DNA from: Halalkaliarchaeum sp. AArc-CO
GTDB taxonomy: Archaea > Halobacteriota > Halobacteria > Halobacteriales > Haloferacaceae
Length of the DNA: 64,000 nucleotides
Direction of reading: 5' to 3'
Assembly: GCF_024972735.1 (NCBI RefSeq)
Contig: NZ_CP087723.1
Location: 620,001-684,000 of the forward strand
Below, piece by piece: positions 42,915-52,190 of the stretch. Within the stretch, counting starts at the first letter, position 1. The number at the start of each line of letters is the position of its first letter. Below the pieces are notes generated by a model. It ran no database searches, had not been told where the DNA came from, and was given only the letters and a program-made list of their open reading frames with translations. A program made the position numbers and the translations under genes.

Positions 42915-44093
42915 TTAGAACAGCGATTCCAGCTCGTCGGCGTCGTCGTTGATGAGACTCGAGAGGTTCTCCTCGCTTTCCTCCCGGATCTCGTCGAGGT
43001 TGTCCTGCGCCTCGATCGCCACCTGCTGGAGCTCCTTGATGCGCGGGACGTTCGTGACGCCCGACAGGAGGATGACGCTGGCGACGAAGTCGCTGCCGCG
43101 TACGGGGTAGTCACCACCCCGGACCTCCATGCTCCCGGTCTGCTCTTCGATCCACTTGCGTCCCCGTTCGATCCCTTTCCGGTTGAGGTACCGCGGCGGA
43201 CCGGCCATCACGAGGAGAGCGCGCTCGGCCCCCTCGATCTCGCAGGGGAGAGTCAGGCGTCCGAGCGCCGCCTTCCGAACGAGACTCGTGATCCGGTTCG
43301 TCGTGTGCGCCGTATCGAGCTCGTCGTCGCTGTCGTCGCCCCGAAGCCGGGAGAGCAGTCCGCCCGACTCCCGCGGTTCGACGTCCTCGCTAGCGTAGCC
43401 GACCGTCGAGACTCCGCCGCCCGACAGCGTGTTGATGATCTCCGAGGAGTCGACGACGCTCTCGGCCACCTCCTGGCCTTCGGCCACTTCGCCGGCGCCA
43501 AAGAGGATGCCGAACCGGCGAACGATCTCCTCGTTGATCTGATTGTACCCCCCAGAGACCGACTCGCCGGTCTGGCGCCACGCGTCGTTGTCGAACACGA
43601 GGAGGTTGTCGACCTCGCGGACGAACGTCTGGAACGACCGTGCGGCGTTCAGCGTGTAGATCCCTCCCTCGTCGGAGCCCGGAAGGATCCCCAGTCCGTA
43701 GACGGGCTCCGTGTAGATCCGCTTGAGGTGCTTTGCGAGTACCGGAGCGCCGCCGGAACCGGTCCCCCCGCCGAGCCCGGCGACGATGAGGAACGCGTCC
43801 ACCTCGTGGACGGGAATCGAGTCGATCGCTCCCTGGATCTCGTCGATGTCCTCCTCGGCGATCTCGGCGCCGAGTTCGTTGTCTGCGCCGACGCCGTGGC
43901 CCTTCACGCGGGCCTGTCCGATGAGCACCCGCTTGTCCTGTGGGACGTGTTTCAATCCCATCAGGTCCGCCTTCGCGGTGTTCACCGCGATCGCGGACCG
44001 AACGATCTCGGAGCCGTGTCTTTCGTCGTACTCGATGAACTTGTCGACGATCTTTCCCCCTGCCTGCCCGAAGCCGATCATTGCGAGCTTCAT
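42915..44093 (-). CDS. cetZ1: Tubulin-superfamily CetZ1
   Basis: The 392-residue protein begins MKLAMIGFGQAGGKIVDKF and carries the tubulin signature GLGGGTGSGGAP at residues 106-117. NNELGAEIAEEDIDE-type (DNELGAEIAEEDIDEIQG) and the C-terminal variable tail match CetZ1 of Haloferax, which controls rod shape and motility. It is distinct from the FtsZ1 encoded at 12 kb. The 277-bp upstream gap holds its promoter; the CetZ sequence is otherwise standard. Confidence 0.95.
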   Translation of the reverse strand: MKLAMIGFGQAGGKIVDKFIEYDERHGSEIVRSAIAVNTAKADLMGLKHVPQDKRVLIGQARVKGHGVGADNELGAEIAEEDIDEIQGAIDSIPVHEVDAFLIVAGLGGGTGSGGAPVLAKHLKRIYTEPVYGLGILPGSDEGGIYTLNAARSFQTFVREVDNLLVFDNDAWRQTGESVSGGYNQINEEIVRRFGILFGAGEVAEGQEVAESVVDSSEIINTLSGGGVSTVGYASEDVEPRESGGLLSRLRGDDSDDELDTAHTTNRITSLVRKAALGRLTLPCEIEGAERALLVMAGPPRYLNRKGIERGRKWIEEQTGSMEVRGGDYPVRGSDFVASVILLSGVTNVPRIKELQQVAIEAQDNLDEIREESEENLSSLINDDADELESLF

Positions 44094-44370
44094 TCCTTAT
44101 TCCCCGTCCTCATTGCTGGATTCAAACACGATTGCGGATATAAGCCTTGTGATGGCTGTACCCGCCGTTTCGATCCGCCGTATTGCTGACCCCGTCGTCG
44201 TCCGTTATTGGTGATCATTCGTTGTCGTTATCTTTTCCGTTCGTCCGACGGTGCGCCTTCCTGACACGTTCCGATGTCGTGCCCGGACATATTAGCGTTC
44301 GTATCAAATTATCACCCGTGATATATCCTGTGAAAGTGTGACGATCCGACGATCTGGTGTCTCTTGCCAG

Positions 44371-45270
44371 TCAAACCCCCAGATACTCCCGAAACGTCAG
44401 TAATTCCTCCTGGTCGACGTCGAACGCACCGATGTCGTTTTCGGCGGTCGTGTTTTCGAATTTGAGCGAGCGATACTGGTCGGGCCCCATCGGGAACCCC
44501 GGTACGACGTCGAGAACGGTCAATCCGATTCCGGCAAGTCCCATCGGGAGCGAAACGATGGTGACGTTTTTCCCCTCCGACTCGTAGACGAGATCCGTGA
44601 TCTCCCGGAGCGTGAGCGGTTCGGGTCCGCCGATCTCGTACGTCTGCTCGGCGTGTTCGTCCGACTCGACGGCGTCGGCGAGCATCGGCACGAGGTCGCC
44701 GACGTAGATCGGCTGGAATCGCGTCTTCCCGCCACCGGGAAGCGGATAGACTGGAACGCCGGGCGCGAACATCTTTTTGAGCCGTTTGGTAAAGGAGACG
44801 AACTCACCTCCCTCACCGAAGATCACCGAGGGACGGAAGATCACCCACGAGAGATCCGATTTCCGAACGGCGGTTTCCGCCCGGCCCTTCGCTCGAATGT
44901 AGGCGGTGTCTCCGTCGGGATCCGCGCCGAGTGCGCTCATCTGTACGAACCGGTCGACGCCTGCCTGTTCGGCAGCCGTGACCAGGTTCTCGGTACCGCG
45001 CCGGTGGACCAGGTCGTGCATCTCGTTTCCGCCCTTCGGAACCGACAGCGGTGACAGGGACACCAGATTCACTACGACGTCCTGGTCGGCGACGGCGGGC
45101 TCGAGCGAGTCGATCGCCGTGACGTCGCCGGCGACGGCCTCGACGCCGTCTGGGAGCCGCTCCTCGTCCGGCGTCCGAGCCAGAACGGTCACCTCGTGAC
45201 CGCGATCGACGAGTTCCCGACAGAGGTGAGTTCCGACAAAACCGTTTCCGCCCGCCACGAGCACTCTCAT
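44371..45270 (-). CDS. NAD(P)-binding (complex I NDUFA9-like) epimerase-fold protein
   Basis: This is a 299-residue atypical SDR. VLVAGGNGFVGTHLCREL is the GxxGxxG dinucleotide motif, and VIFRPSVIFGEG and the FQPIYVGDLV segment match the NDUFA9 / complex-I-associated and NmrA-like group. The usual Tyr of extended SDRs is not clearly present, so it may act as a redox sensor or assembly factor. It stands alone between cetZ1 and tmk. Confidence 0.8.
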   Translation of the reverse strand: MRVLVAGGNGFVGTHLCRELVDRGHEVTVLARTPDEERLPDGVEAVAGDVTAIDSLEPAVADQDVVVNLVSLSPLSVPKGGNEMHDLVHRRGTENLVTAAEQAGVDRFVQMSALGADPDGDTAYIRAKGRAETAVRKSDLSWVIFRPSVIFGEGGEFVSFTKRLKKMFAPGVPVYPLPGGGKTRFQPIYVGDLVPMLADAVESDEHAEQTYEIGGPEPLTLREITDLVYESEGKNVTIVSLPMGLAGIGLTVLDVVPGFPMGPDQYRSLKFENTTAENDIGAFDVDQEELLTFREYLGV

Positions 45271-45387
45271 ATCGTCAGTTTACGGACTCTCGAGACCTAA
45301 AACTACCGCGGCGTCAGACGTGTGACAGACGGCCCACTGATCCGCCCAACCGACGGAGCCTTAAACGCTCCACCGGCACGTTCGGGT

Positions 45388-45978
45388 ATGCTCGTCACCC
45401 TGGAGGGACTCGACGGAACAGGGAAAACCACCGTTTGGGAGGCGTTGCAACCTCGATACCCCGAGGCAGTCTTCACTCACGAACCGACCGACTCCTGGTA
45501 CGGCGACGCGGTGAACCGATCGATAGCCGACGACGACGCCGACTCGCTTGCGGAGCTGTTCCTCTACACGGCCGATCACGCCGACCACCTCTCGAGAGTC
45601 GTCCGTCCGGCCCTTTCGGCGGGGACCCTGGTCATCTCTGACCGCTACTCCGATTCCCGATTCGCGTATCAGGGCGCGACGCTGGCTGCCGAGACTGATC
45701 TGGAACGGCCGATGGAGTACGTTCGCGGCGTTCATTCGGCGTTCTCCAGGAAACCCGACCTCACGCTCTACTTCGATCTCGATCCGAAAACCGCAGCCGA
45801 GCGGGCCGGCGCGACGAACAAGTTCGAACAGGTGGAGTATCTGACTGCGGTCCGGGAGAACTACGAGCGGCTGGTCAGTTCAGAGCCCGAACGGTTCGTC
45901 CGGATCGACGCCTCGAGATCCCCGGAAACCGTGATCGAGCGGTGTGAACGCGTTCTCGCCGAGCGGATCGACGGCTGA
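45388..45978 (+). CDS. tmk: Thymidylate kinase
   Basis: The 196-residue kinase has P-loop [10 protein letters not shown] (residues 6-15), [12 protein letters not shown] and [11 protein letters not shown], and converts dTMP to dTDP. ATG 45388 is preceded by a TTAAACG box about 28 bp upstream (leaderless gene), so the upstream frame from 45322 was rejected. It is convergent with the CopD-like gene. Confidence 0.93.
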   Translation: MLVTLEGLDGTGKTTVWEALQPRYPEAVFTHEPTDSWYGDAVNRSIADDDADSLAELFLYTADHADHLSRVVRPALSAGTLVISDRYSDSRFAYQGATLAAETDLERPMEYVRGVHSAFSRKPDLTLYFDLDPKTAAERAGATNKFEQVEYLTAVRENYERLVSSEPERFVRIDASRSPETVIERCERVLAERIDG

Positions 45979-46027
45979 TTGCAACTGGCCCGAAGGCCGG
46001 CTGACTACAGGCGACCGTCATCTGACG

Positions 46028-46492
46028 CTAGACGCCGGCGGCAAGCAGCCCGGCGGTGACGAGCAGGAGGATCGCGAACAGTGCTGCCGCCTGAAACAGT
46101 CGGCGCGCGTTCCGGGCGGGCTCTCTGAGTTTCCGCTGGCTCAGTCCCGACTGGACCCGGCGGGAACCGACCTCGACGAGGCCAGTAACGACGAGCCACA
46201 GGAAAAACATCGTGAGCACCGTGTGTCCGCTCGGTGTGGCGACGAGTGCACCGAACTCCGGCGGAATCCCCGTGTAGCGAGTCCCGACCAGGTGGGCGCC
46301 GGTGACGAGAAATATCACCGCGCTCACGCGGGTGAGCAACTGTAGCTTCGAGAGAAACTCCTCCAGGGGATCGACGTCGATTTCACCCCGGTACGCCGGC
46401 GGCATCACCACGCCGGCGACGAACAGAACGCTTCCGGTCCACACTCCCGCAAAAACGACGTGGAGAACCCACATCGCCGTGTCGACGACCAT
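46028..46492 (-). CDS. CopD-like membrane protein (154 aa)
   Basis: The product has four TM segments: MWVLHVVFAGVWTGSVLFVAG, then VSAVIFLVTGAHLVG, HTVLTMFFLWLVVTG and the C-terminal AALFAILLLVTAGLLA. Two His residues in the TM regions (LHVVF and GAHLVG) resemble the heme- or copper-binding CopD/DUF2269 families. Function in copper or heme handling is possible but not demonstrated. Confidence 0.7.
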   Translation of the reverse strand: MVVDTAMWVLHVVFAGVWTGSVLFVAGVVMPPAYRGEIDVDPLEEFLSKLQLLTRVSAVIFLVTGAHLVGTRYTGIPPEFGALVATPSGHTVLTMFFLWLVVTGLVEVGSRRVQSGLSQRKLREPARNARRLFQAAALFAILLLVTAGLLAAGV

Positions 46493-46609
46493 ATCTCTCT
46501 GTCGGGTGGCCTCCCCTTTGATGTGTCGCTCCGTGGCCCGCTTGACACTGGGAGTCTGGTGCCTCCGGTCTCGGAAACTGTTTTCCTGCTGTAGCCCCAG
46601 ATTCGGTCG

Positions 46610-47299
46610 ATGGAACGCGACGCCGCCCTCGAATGGATCGAATCGATGCTCGACGTGCTCGACGACGAGGTGATGCCGGTTCCCGTCCGCGAGGTGTGGG
46701 TGTACGGCGACGTGGCAATCGGGCTGGATCCGATCGATCGCCTCGACGTGTATCTCACCAAGGACATTCTCATGCGGGGCGACGACGAAGCGGCCGCCGA
46801 ATTCGAGGAATCACACGGGGTGAAAGGCGTCGGACGAACTGTCAGGGCCGAGTGGGCCCACGAGCATCCGGGGTACGTCGCGACGAACGACAACGGATAC
46901 GTCGCACCGGAACGGTGCCTGGCGACACACCTTCTGGATGCGACAGTACGGACTACACTACAGTCGACGGACGAACAGACGACCGGGCGGCCCCCAGTTC
47001 ACTTCGAGGTGTGTAACGCCAGTTTCGATGCGAACGTTACGCAGCGACTGAAGGGGGCGTTGCCCCGTGAGGCGTACGACGAACTACTCGACCCTCGGGG
47101 GGTCTGTCTGTGGGTCGATGGTCACCGCGACGAGGACGCGCTCGAACGCTTGCGCGAAGGATCCTTCGTGATGCCCACGCTGTCGGACGCGCTGGAGATG
47201 ATCGGTGCGGACGGGGAAAGAGCCGACGTGGCGGCACGGACGATCCGCGAGCGCCGCCGAGAACAGTCGGGATCCAGCGTCCGTGGCGACGTCGTCTAG
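46610..47299 (+). CDS. Haloarchaeal conserved protein, DUF7095-like (229 aa)
   Basis: A soluble acidic protein beginning MERDAALEWIESMLDVLDDE. The VWVYGDVAIGLDPIDRLDVY part resembles a nucleotidyltransferase-like strand with a GxG-Asp pattern, but the full catalytic set is missing. I recall a haloarchaeal DUF7095 of this type and could not confirm. It converges on the CPBP gene with a 4-bp overlap. Confidence 0.6.
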   Translation: MERDAALEWIESMLDVLDDEVMPVPVREVWVYGDVAIGLDPIDRLDVYLTKDILMRGDDEAAAEFEESHGVKGVGRTVRAEWAHEHPGYVATNDNGYVAPERCLATHLLDATVRTTLQSTDEQTTGRPPVHFEVCNASFDANVTQRLKGALPREAYDELLDPRGVCLWVDGHRDEDALERLREGSFVMPTLSDALEMIGADGERADVAARTIRERRREQSGSSVRGDVV

Positions 47300-48162
47300 C
47301 TTGCATTCGGTCGTGCGTCCGGCCGGGGATCGCCGTCGAACGGCTCCCACCCGAGCGCCTCGTGGACCAGGAATTCGAGGACGTTGACCACGTAATGAGC
47401 TACGATCACGAGAAGCAGGCTCCCGGACGCGATGAACAGCGCCGCGAGGAGGAACCCGAGCACTCCAGTTACTACGATCCCCAGTTTCCCCTGGGCGCCG
47501 TGACCGAAGCCGAAGGCGACCGAGGAGACGACTGCGAGCAACCACGGGGAGACGTCGAACCCCGCTGCTGCCACGCCGATCAGTGCGCCGCGAAAGAGCA
47601 CCTCCTCGAAGACGGCGATCAGCGGCAGCACGACGAAGAGTAACGCGAACCACCCCACGACAGTATCGGGTGCAAGGCGGCGACGGAGTTCTTCCGAGCC
47701 CGTAAACCCGTGTCGCTTGCCGATCGCTGCCGCCGCTTCGTTTCCGAGGTACAGGAGGACGCCGGCGACGAGGCCCAACCCCACGAGATCGACGCCCACT
47801 GTGGCTTCGTCAACGCCGAACGCCCACGCCGGAACTCCGAACAGCCAGGCGCCCAGACCGATCAGGAGCAGAAACGCACCCTGTGAGACGGCGACGTTGG
47901 CAAGCAGCGCGGTCGTCGTAAGCTCCGGCTCTGCGGTCGTCATCGTCGACTCCGCACTCGTCGTCGCCGACTCCGTGCTCGCCGGTACGTCACCGGGGGC
48001 GGCGGCCCGCCCGTCGTTTCCCGGCTGTCCGCTGTCGTCGGCGTCGGTCTGGCTTTCCGGTTGATCGGTCCGGGCGAGCATCGACTGGGAGGCACGAGCG
48101 AGAAGCAACACGAGCACAGTCGTCACGGCTGCAAACGCCGTGAACGTCGTCCAGTCCGGCAT
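47296..48162 (-). CDS. CPBP-family intramembrane glutamic protease
   Basis: This 288-residue protein has one N-terminal TM, a disordered Ser/Thr/Glu linker (residues 30-85), and a polytopic CPBP core with motif 1 FEEVLFRGALIG (EExxxR), motif 2 FGFGHGAQG and the HYVVNVLE motif 3. CPBP (Abi/Rce1) proteases process prenylated or bacteriocin-type substrates, and this may be an accessory protease. A Rce1-like role in prenyl-protein processing is not established. Confidence 0.85.
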   Translation of the reverse strand: MPDWTTFTAFAAVTTVLVLLLARASQSMLARTDQPESQTDADDSGQPGNDGRAAAPGDVPASTESATTSAESTMTTAEPELTTTALLANVAVSQGAFLLLIGLGAWLFGVPAWAFGVDEATVGVDLVGLGLVAGVLLYLGNEAAAAIGKRHGFTGSEELRRRLAPDTVVGWFALLFVVLPLIAVFEEVLFRGALIGVAAAGFDVSPWLLAVVSSVAFGFGHGAQGKLGIVVTGVLGFLLAALFIASGSLLLVIVAHYVVNVLEFLVHEALGWEPFDGDPRPDARPNAS

Positions 48163-48218
48163 TCGTGTGTGGTGATGGAAAATCGGAGTCGGGCTTCGGT
48201 CGGCCCGCCGTGACTGTG

Positions 48219-50522
48219 CTATTGTGGGCTCGGACTCGATGGTCCGGACACGCTTGCCCCCTCGTTCAGCGCCGAGCCGGTGATGCTCTTGAGGCGGTCG
48301 ACCAGCGAATCCTTCTCGGGTTCGCCCTCCAGGGCGACGTCGAGCACTTCGCTGATGTGCGAGACCGGGATGATTTCGATCATCTCCTCGTATTCGTCTT
48401 CGATCATCACGTCCTGCTCGTTCGCTTTGGGGATGATCACGCGTTCACAGCCGGACTTTGCGGCCGCCTCGATCTTGTGGGTGACCCCGCCGACGGGGAG
48501 CACGTCACCCCGGACGGACAGCGATCCGGTCATCGCGAGGCTCTGATCGACGCCGACGTCCTCCAGTGCGGAGATCACCGCCGTCGCGACCGTGATCGAC
48601 GCCGAGTCGCCGTCGACACCCTGCTGGCCCGCCTGGATGAACTGGATGTGGATGTCTTTCTCCGAGATGTTGACGTCCGAGAACTTCTTGATGATGGCGG
48701 AGACGTTCGAGACGGACTCCTGGGCCATTTCCTTGAGTTTGCCGGTAGCGATCACTTCGCCGGGGCCCTGGGAAGGGGTGACTTCTGCCATGACTGGTAG
48801 CATGATCCCGGAGTCTTCTCCCATCACCGCGAGCCCGTTGACGCGACCGACGACGAACCCTTCAGAGACCTGCATCTCGTAATCCTTCCGACGCTCGATG
48901 TAGTCGTCGGCGAGCTGCTGTTCGATCGACCGGGAGCGGTCCTTCGCGGAGAGCACGTGCTGTCGGGTGGTCATCTCCGCGTCCTCGCCGCGGGCGATGT
49001 CGCCGGCGACGCGGACGAGCCCGCCCAGCGTCCGGAAGTGAAGCGTCAGGTGGTTCTTCCGCCCGGCACGCCGTTTCGCTTCCAGGATGAGCTCCCGAAT
49101 CGCGTCGTCGGTGAACTCCGGGAGCCGGCCGTCCTTGGCGACCTCTTGGGCTACGAAGCGTGCGTACTTGCGCCGCATTTCTGGAGTGTCCTCGATGGTG
49201 TCCTCCATGTACACCTCGTAGCCGTATCCCTTGATCCGGTTCCGCAGCGCGGGGTGCATGTTCTCCATCGCGTCGAGGTTCCCCGCGGCGATCATGATGA
49301 AGTCCGTCGGGACCGGTTCCGTCTGGACCATCGCACCCGAGGAGCGTTCGGACTGGCCGGTGATGCCGAACTCGCCCTCCTGGATCGCGGTCATCAGGTG
49401 CTGCTGGCTGCGGATGTCCAGCGTGTTGATCTCGTCGACGAACAGCACGCCCTTGTTCGCCTTGTGGATGGCGCCGGCTTCGACACGGTCGTGACTCGGC
49501 GTCTCCATGCCGCCGGACTGGAACGGGTCGTGGCGGACGTCCCCCAGCAGTGCACCGGCGTGGGCGCCGGTGGCGTCGCGGAACGGCGCCGTTTTCGTGT
49601 CGGCGTTGTTCACCAGCAGGTTCGGCACCATCGCGTCGGAGCCTCGGGACGCGTACTTGAAGGCGATGTAGATGATACCTGCCGCGAGGATACCCAGCAG
49701 GATCTGTCCCGCGATGATGAGCGCGTACCCGAGCACCACGATGATGATGATCCACATCAAAAACGAGCGCATCTGGTTGCGCTTGCGGGCCTCCTCCTTG
49801 TGGGCCTGGACGATCTGTTCGCCCTTGCCCGCCGGCACCGTCCGAACTTTGGGCTTGTTGCCGTCGTCGGGATTGTGGTAGACGAGGACGTCCTGAAGCT
49901 CCTCTTTCGGGAGGAGTTCGGACATCGCCTTCGCCAGCATCGACTTCCCGGTTCCCGGGGAGCCGATCATCATCACGTGGCGCCGCTGTTTGGCAGCCTT
50001 GATGATTACGTCACGGGCGTGTTCCTGGCCGATAACCTGATCGACCAGCCGTTCGGGGATGTTGATCTCCTCGGTCGAGTCGATCTTCAGCCCACCGAGT
50101 AGGTCCTCGGGGTCGGGATCCTCTTCGATCTCTGCGTCGATCTCGACGTCGCTACCGAGGTCGTCGATCGACGGTGCTTGCTCCTCCCCGTCGGCCGACT
50201 GCTCGTCGGCCCCTTCCTCGAACGTCTCTCCCGGTGATTCGCCGTTTCCGGCGAGCGTTTCTTCGATCGCCGATCCGGGGGTTTGCCACGGATCGTCGTC
50301 GTCCTGTTTGTTCCCGTCGATCGGATCGACTGAATCGCCGACTTCCTCGGAATCACCGACTTCCTCGGAATCACCGACTTCCTCGGAGCCGTCGGACTCC
50401 TCGACGTCTTCCGATTTCTCGGGGATTGTCCGTTCCTCGCGGTCGGACGACGCGTCCTCGGCGGGCTCTTCCCCGTCGGAACGTCGCCGATCGCGGGAAC
50501 CGTTGTTGTCGTCGTTACTCAT
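48219..50522 (-). CDS. lonB: Membrane-anchored ATP-dependent protease LonB
   Basis: The 767-residue protein has Walker A GSPGTGKS at 187-194, a two-helix membrane anchor at about 254-290 inserted in the AAA domain, Walker B FVDE at 361-364, and the Lon Ser/Lys dyad S640 (DGDSASIT) and K683 (THKIEAA), 43 residues apart as in Lon proteases. LonB is essential in Haloferax and controls membrane lipid and carotenoid levels through phytoene synthase turnover; crtB is in this window. The N-terminal 150 residues are acidic with three SEEVGD repeats (46-63). Confidence 0.95.
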   Translation of the reverse strand: MSNDDNNGSRDRRRSDGEEPAEDASSDREERTIPEKSEDVEESDGSEEVGDSEEVGDSEEVGDSVDPIDGNKQDDDDPWQTPGSAIEETLAGNGESPGETFEEGADEQSADGEEQAPSIDDLGSDVEIDAEIEEDPDPEDLLGGLKIDSTEEINIPERLVDQVIGQEHARDVIIKAAKQRRHVMMIGSPGTGKSMLAKAMSELLPKEELQDVLVYHNPDDGNKPKVRTVPAGKGEQIVQAHKEEARKRNQMRSFLMWIIIIVVLGYALIIAGQILLGILAAGIIYIAFKYASRGSDAMVPNLLVNNADTKTAPFRDATGAHAGALLGDVRHDPFQSGGMETPSHDRVEAGAIHKANKGVLFVDEINTLDIRSQQHLMTAIQEGEFGITGQSERSSGAMVQTEPVPTDFIMIAAGNLDAMENMHPALRNRIKGYGYEVYMEDTIEDTPEMRRKYARFVAQEVAKDGRLPEFTDDAIRELILEAKRRAGRKNHLTLHFRTLGGLVRVAGDIARGEDAEMTTRQHVLSAKDRSRSIEQQLADDYIERRKDYEMQVSEGFVVGRVNGLAVMGEDSGIMLPVMAEVTPSQGPGEVIATGKLKEMAQESVSNVSAIIKKFSDVNISEKDIHIQFIQAGQQGVDGDSASITVATAVISALEDVGVDQSLAMTGSLSVRGDVLPVGGVTHKIEAAAKSGCERVIIPKANEQDVMIEDEYEEMIEIIPVSHISEVLDVALEGEPEKDSLVDRLKSITGSALNEGASVSGPSSPSPQ

Positions 50523-50690
50523 AGAACCGATTGGTTACCCGAAAAGTAGTCCTCGCGATTGATATACTTTCTCCCCCTGGGCGATCCGTGTGCACCGAGT
50601 TAATCACCAGATAGAGGGCGTATACCTCCGTTATTCTGCGTTTCGATCGGACCCGCGGACTTTATAAATGTACTCGAGAAAGAACGGTGT

Positions 50691-51272
50691 ATGCGGGGGT
50701 TCTACATCGGCCGCTTCCAGCCGTACCACAACGGCCATCAGTACATGGTCGAGGAAATCGCCGAGGAGGTCGACGAGCTCGTCCTCGGAATCGGGTCGGC
50801 GGGTGACTCTCACACCGAGAAGAACCCCTTTACTGCGGGGGAACGCGTCATGATGCTCACGAAGGCAGTGCAGCCGTACGACCTCACCGCGTACGTAGTT
50901 CCGATCGAGGACCTCGATCGCAACTCCGTCTGGGTGAGCCACGTCCAGTCGATGTCGCCGGCGTTCGAGGTGGCCTACTCGAACAATCCCCTGGTCATTC
51001 AGCTGTTCGAGGAAGCGGGCGTCGAAGTACGGCAGTCGCCGATGTTCAATCGGGACGTCCTGGAGGGTTCAGAACTCCGACAGCGGATGATACACGGCGA
51101 GCCCTGGAAACATCTCGTTCCCGAACCTGTCGTCGAGGTGATCGACGAGGTCGATGGCGTCGAGCGACTCCAGCGGGTCAGCGAGACGGACTCGACCGAC
51201 GACGAGTACGGCGTCGACGATCCCGATATCGGATCGTTCGACGAATCGGAGACGGAAACCGACGCGAAATGA
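50691..51272 (+). CDS. nadM: Nicotinamide-nucleotide adenylyltransferase NadM
   Basis: The 193-residue archaeal NMN adenylyltransferase has the HxGH active site in GRFQPYHNGH (residues 7-16) and the second LEGSELRQRM (SxxR) motif. It makes NAD. A TATA box TTTATAAAT lies about 27 bp upstream of the ATG, as in leaderless haloarchaeal genes. The last 40 residues are an acidic tail. It overlaps the next gene by 4 bp (ATGA). Confidence 0.93.
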   Translation: MRGFYIGRFQPYHNGHQYMVEEIAEEVDELVLGIGSAGDSHTEKNPFTAGERVMMLTKAVQPYDLTAYVVPIEDLDRNSVWVSHVQSMSPAFEVAYSNNPLVIQLFEEAGVEVRQSPMFNRDVLEGSELRQRMIHGEPWKHLVPEPVVEVIDEVDGVERLQRVSETDSTDDEYGVDDPDIGSFDESETETDAK

Positions 51273-52165
51273 TCACGCTCAGTTCGGACTTCGGATCGCC
51301 GTATCCTGCCGCGATGAAGGGGGTACTTCTCCGACGCACGGACGCCCGAATCGTCGATGTGGCCCACGACCTTCCCAGACAGGACGTCCGCGCGGCCGGT
51401 TTCTGGCTTCGGTTCGTTCTCCCGGAGTTTCCACCTGGAGTTCACTGTGCGGTGGTCGATCCTGGTGTCGGGACCGACCGGGATGCGATCGTCATCCGAG
51501 CCGGCGACCACGCGCTCGTGGGTCCGGACAACGGGTCGCTCGTTCCGGCTGCCCGAGCGTTCGTTGACGAAGGCTCGCCCGGTCGCGGGTCCAGTGGAGA
51601 CGAGTCGGGAGGCGACTCGGGGGGCGATCGCTTCGAGGTGTTCGTCTATCGTCCCGACGATCCCGCCTCGTCGACGTTTCACGGCCGGGACGTCTTCGCG
51701 CCGCTTGCCGCGGACGTCCACGAAGCGGGGATATCGTCGATCGAGGATATCGACGGGGTGGAACCGACCGGGTCGTTCGTCGATCTCCGATTTCCCGAAC
51801 CGGTGCCGATCGACGACCCAGAAGCGGTAGGCAGGGACGTTGACACTGTCGACGGGATCGCGGGGGAAGTACTCGTGGTCGACGGGTTCGGTAACGCCAT
51901 CACAAACGTTCCTGGTGCTGTCGCGGAAGGCCACGACCGGGCCGCAGTGAACGGGACATGGCTGCCGGTCGTGGACACGTTCGCAGACGTCGATCCGGGA
52001 GATCGCCTCCTCACGGTCGGAAGTCACGGCTATCTCGAGTGTGACGTCCGGGAAGGCCGAGGGGACGAAGCGTTCGATCTCGAACCGGGAGATCGAGTCG
52101 TGTTCGGGTTTCCCACGGCGGCCGATGGCTCCGGAGACGTTTCGGAGAGACTCCGCAACGGTTAG
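51269..52165 (+). CDS. SAM hydrolase / hydroxide adenosyltransferase family
   Basis: The 298-residue protein belongs to the DUF62/SAM-hydroxide-adenosyltransferase family: ITLSSDFGSPYPAAMKG, VVDPGVGTDRDAIVIR, GPDNGSL and DGFGNAITN. Family members cleave SAM to adenosine and methionine, or use a halide as nucleophile. The 4-bp overlap with nadM suggests shared expression. The choice of nucleophile cannot be decided from the sequence. Confidence 0.9.
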   Translation: MITLSSDFGSPYPAAMKGVLLRRTDARIVDVAHDLPRQDVRAAGFWLRFVLPEFPPGVHCAVVDPGVGTDRDAIVIRAGDHALVGPDNGSLVPAARAFVDEGSPGRGSSGDESGGDSGGDRFEVFVYRPDDPASSTFHGRDVFAPLAADVHEAGISSIEDIDGVEPTGSFVDLRFPEPVPIDDPEAVGRDVDTVDGIAGEVLVVDGFGNAITNVPGAVAEGHDRAAVNGTWLPVVDTFADVDPGDRLLTVGSHGYLECDVREGRGDEAFDLEPGDRVVFGFPTAADGSGDVSERLRNG

Positions 52166-52190
52166 GGGCCGAGCAGCCGGACTGGAGCGT

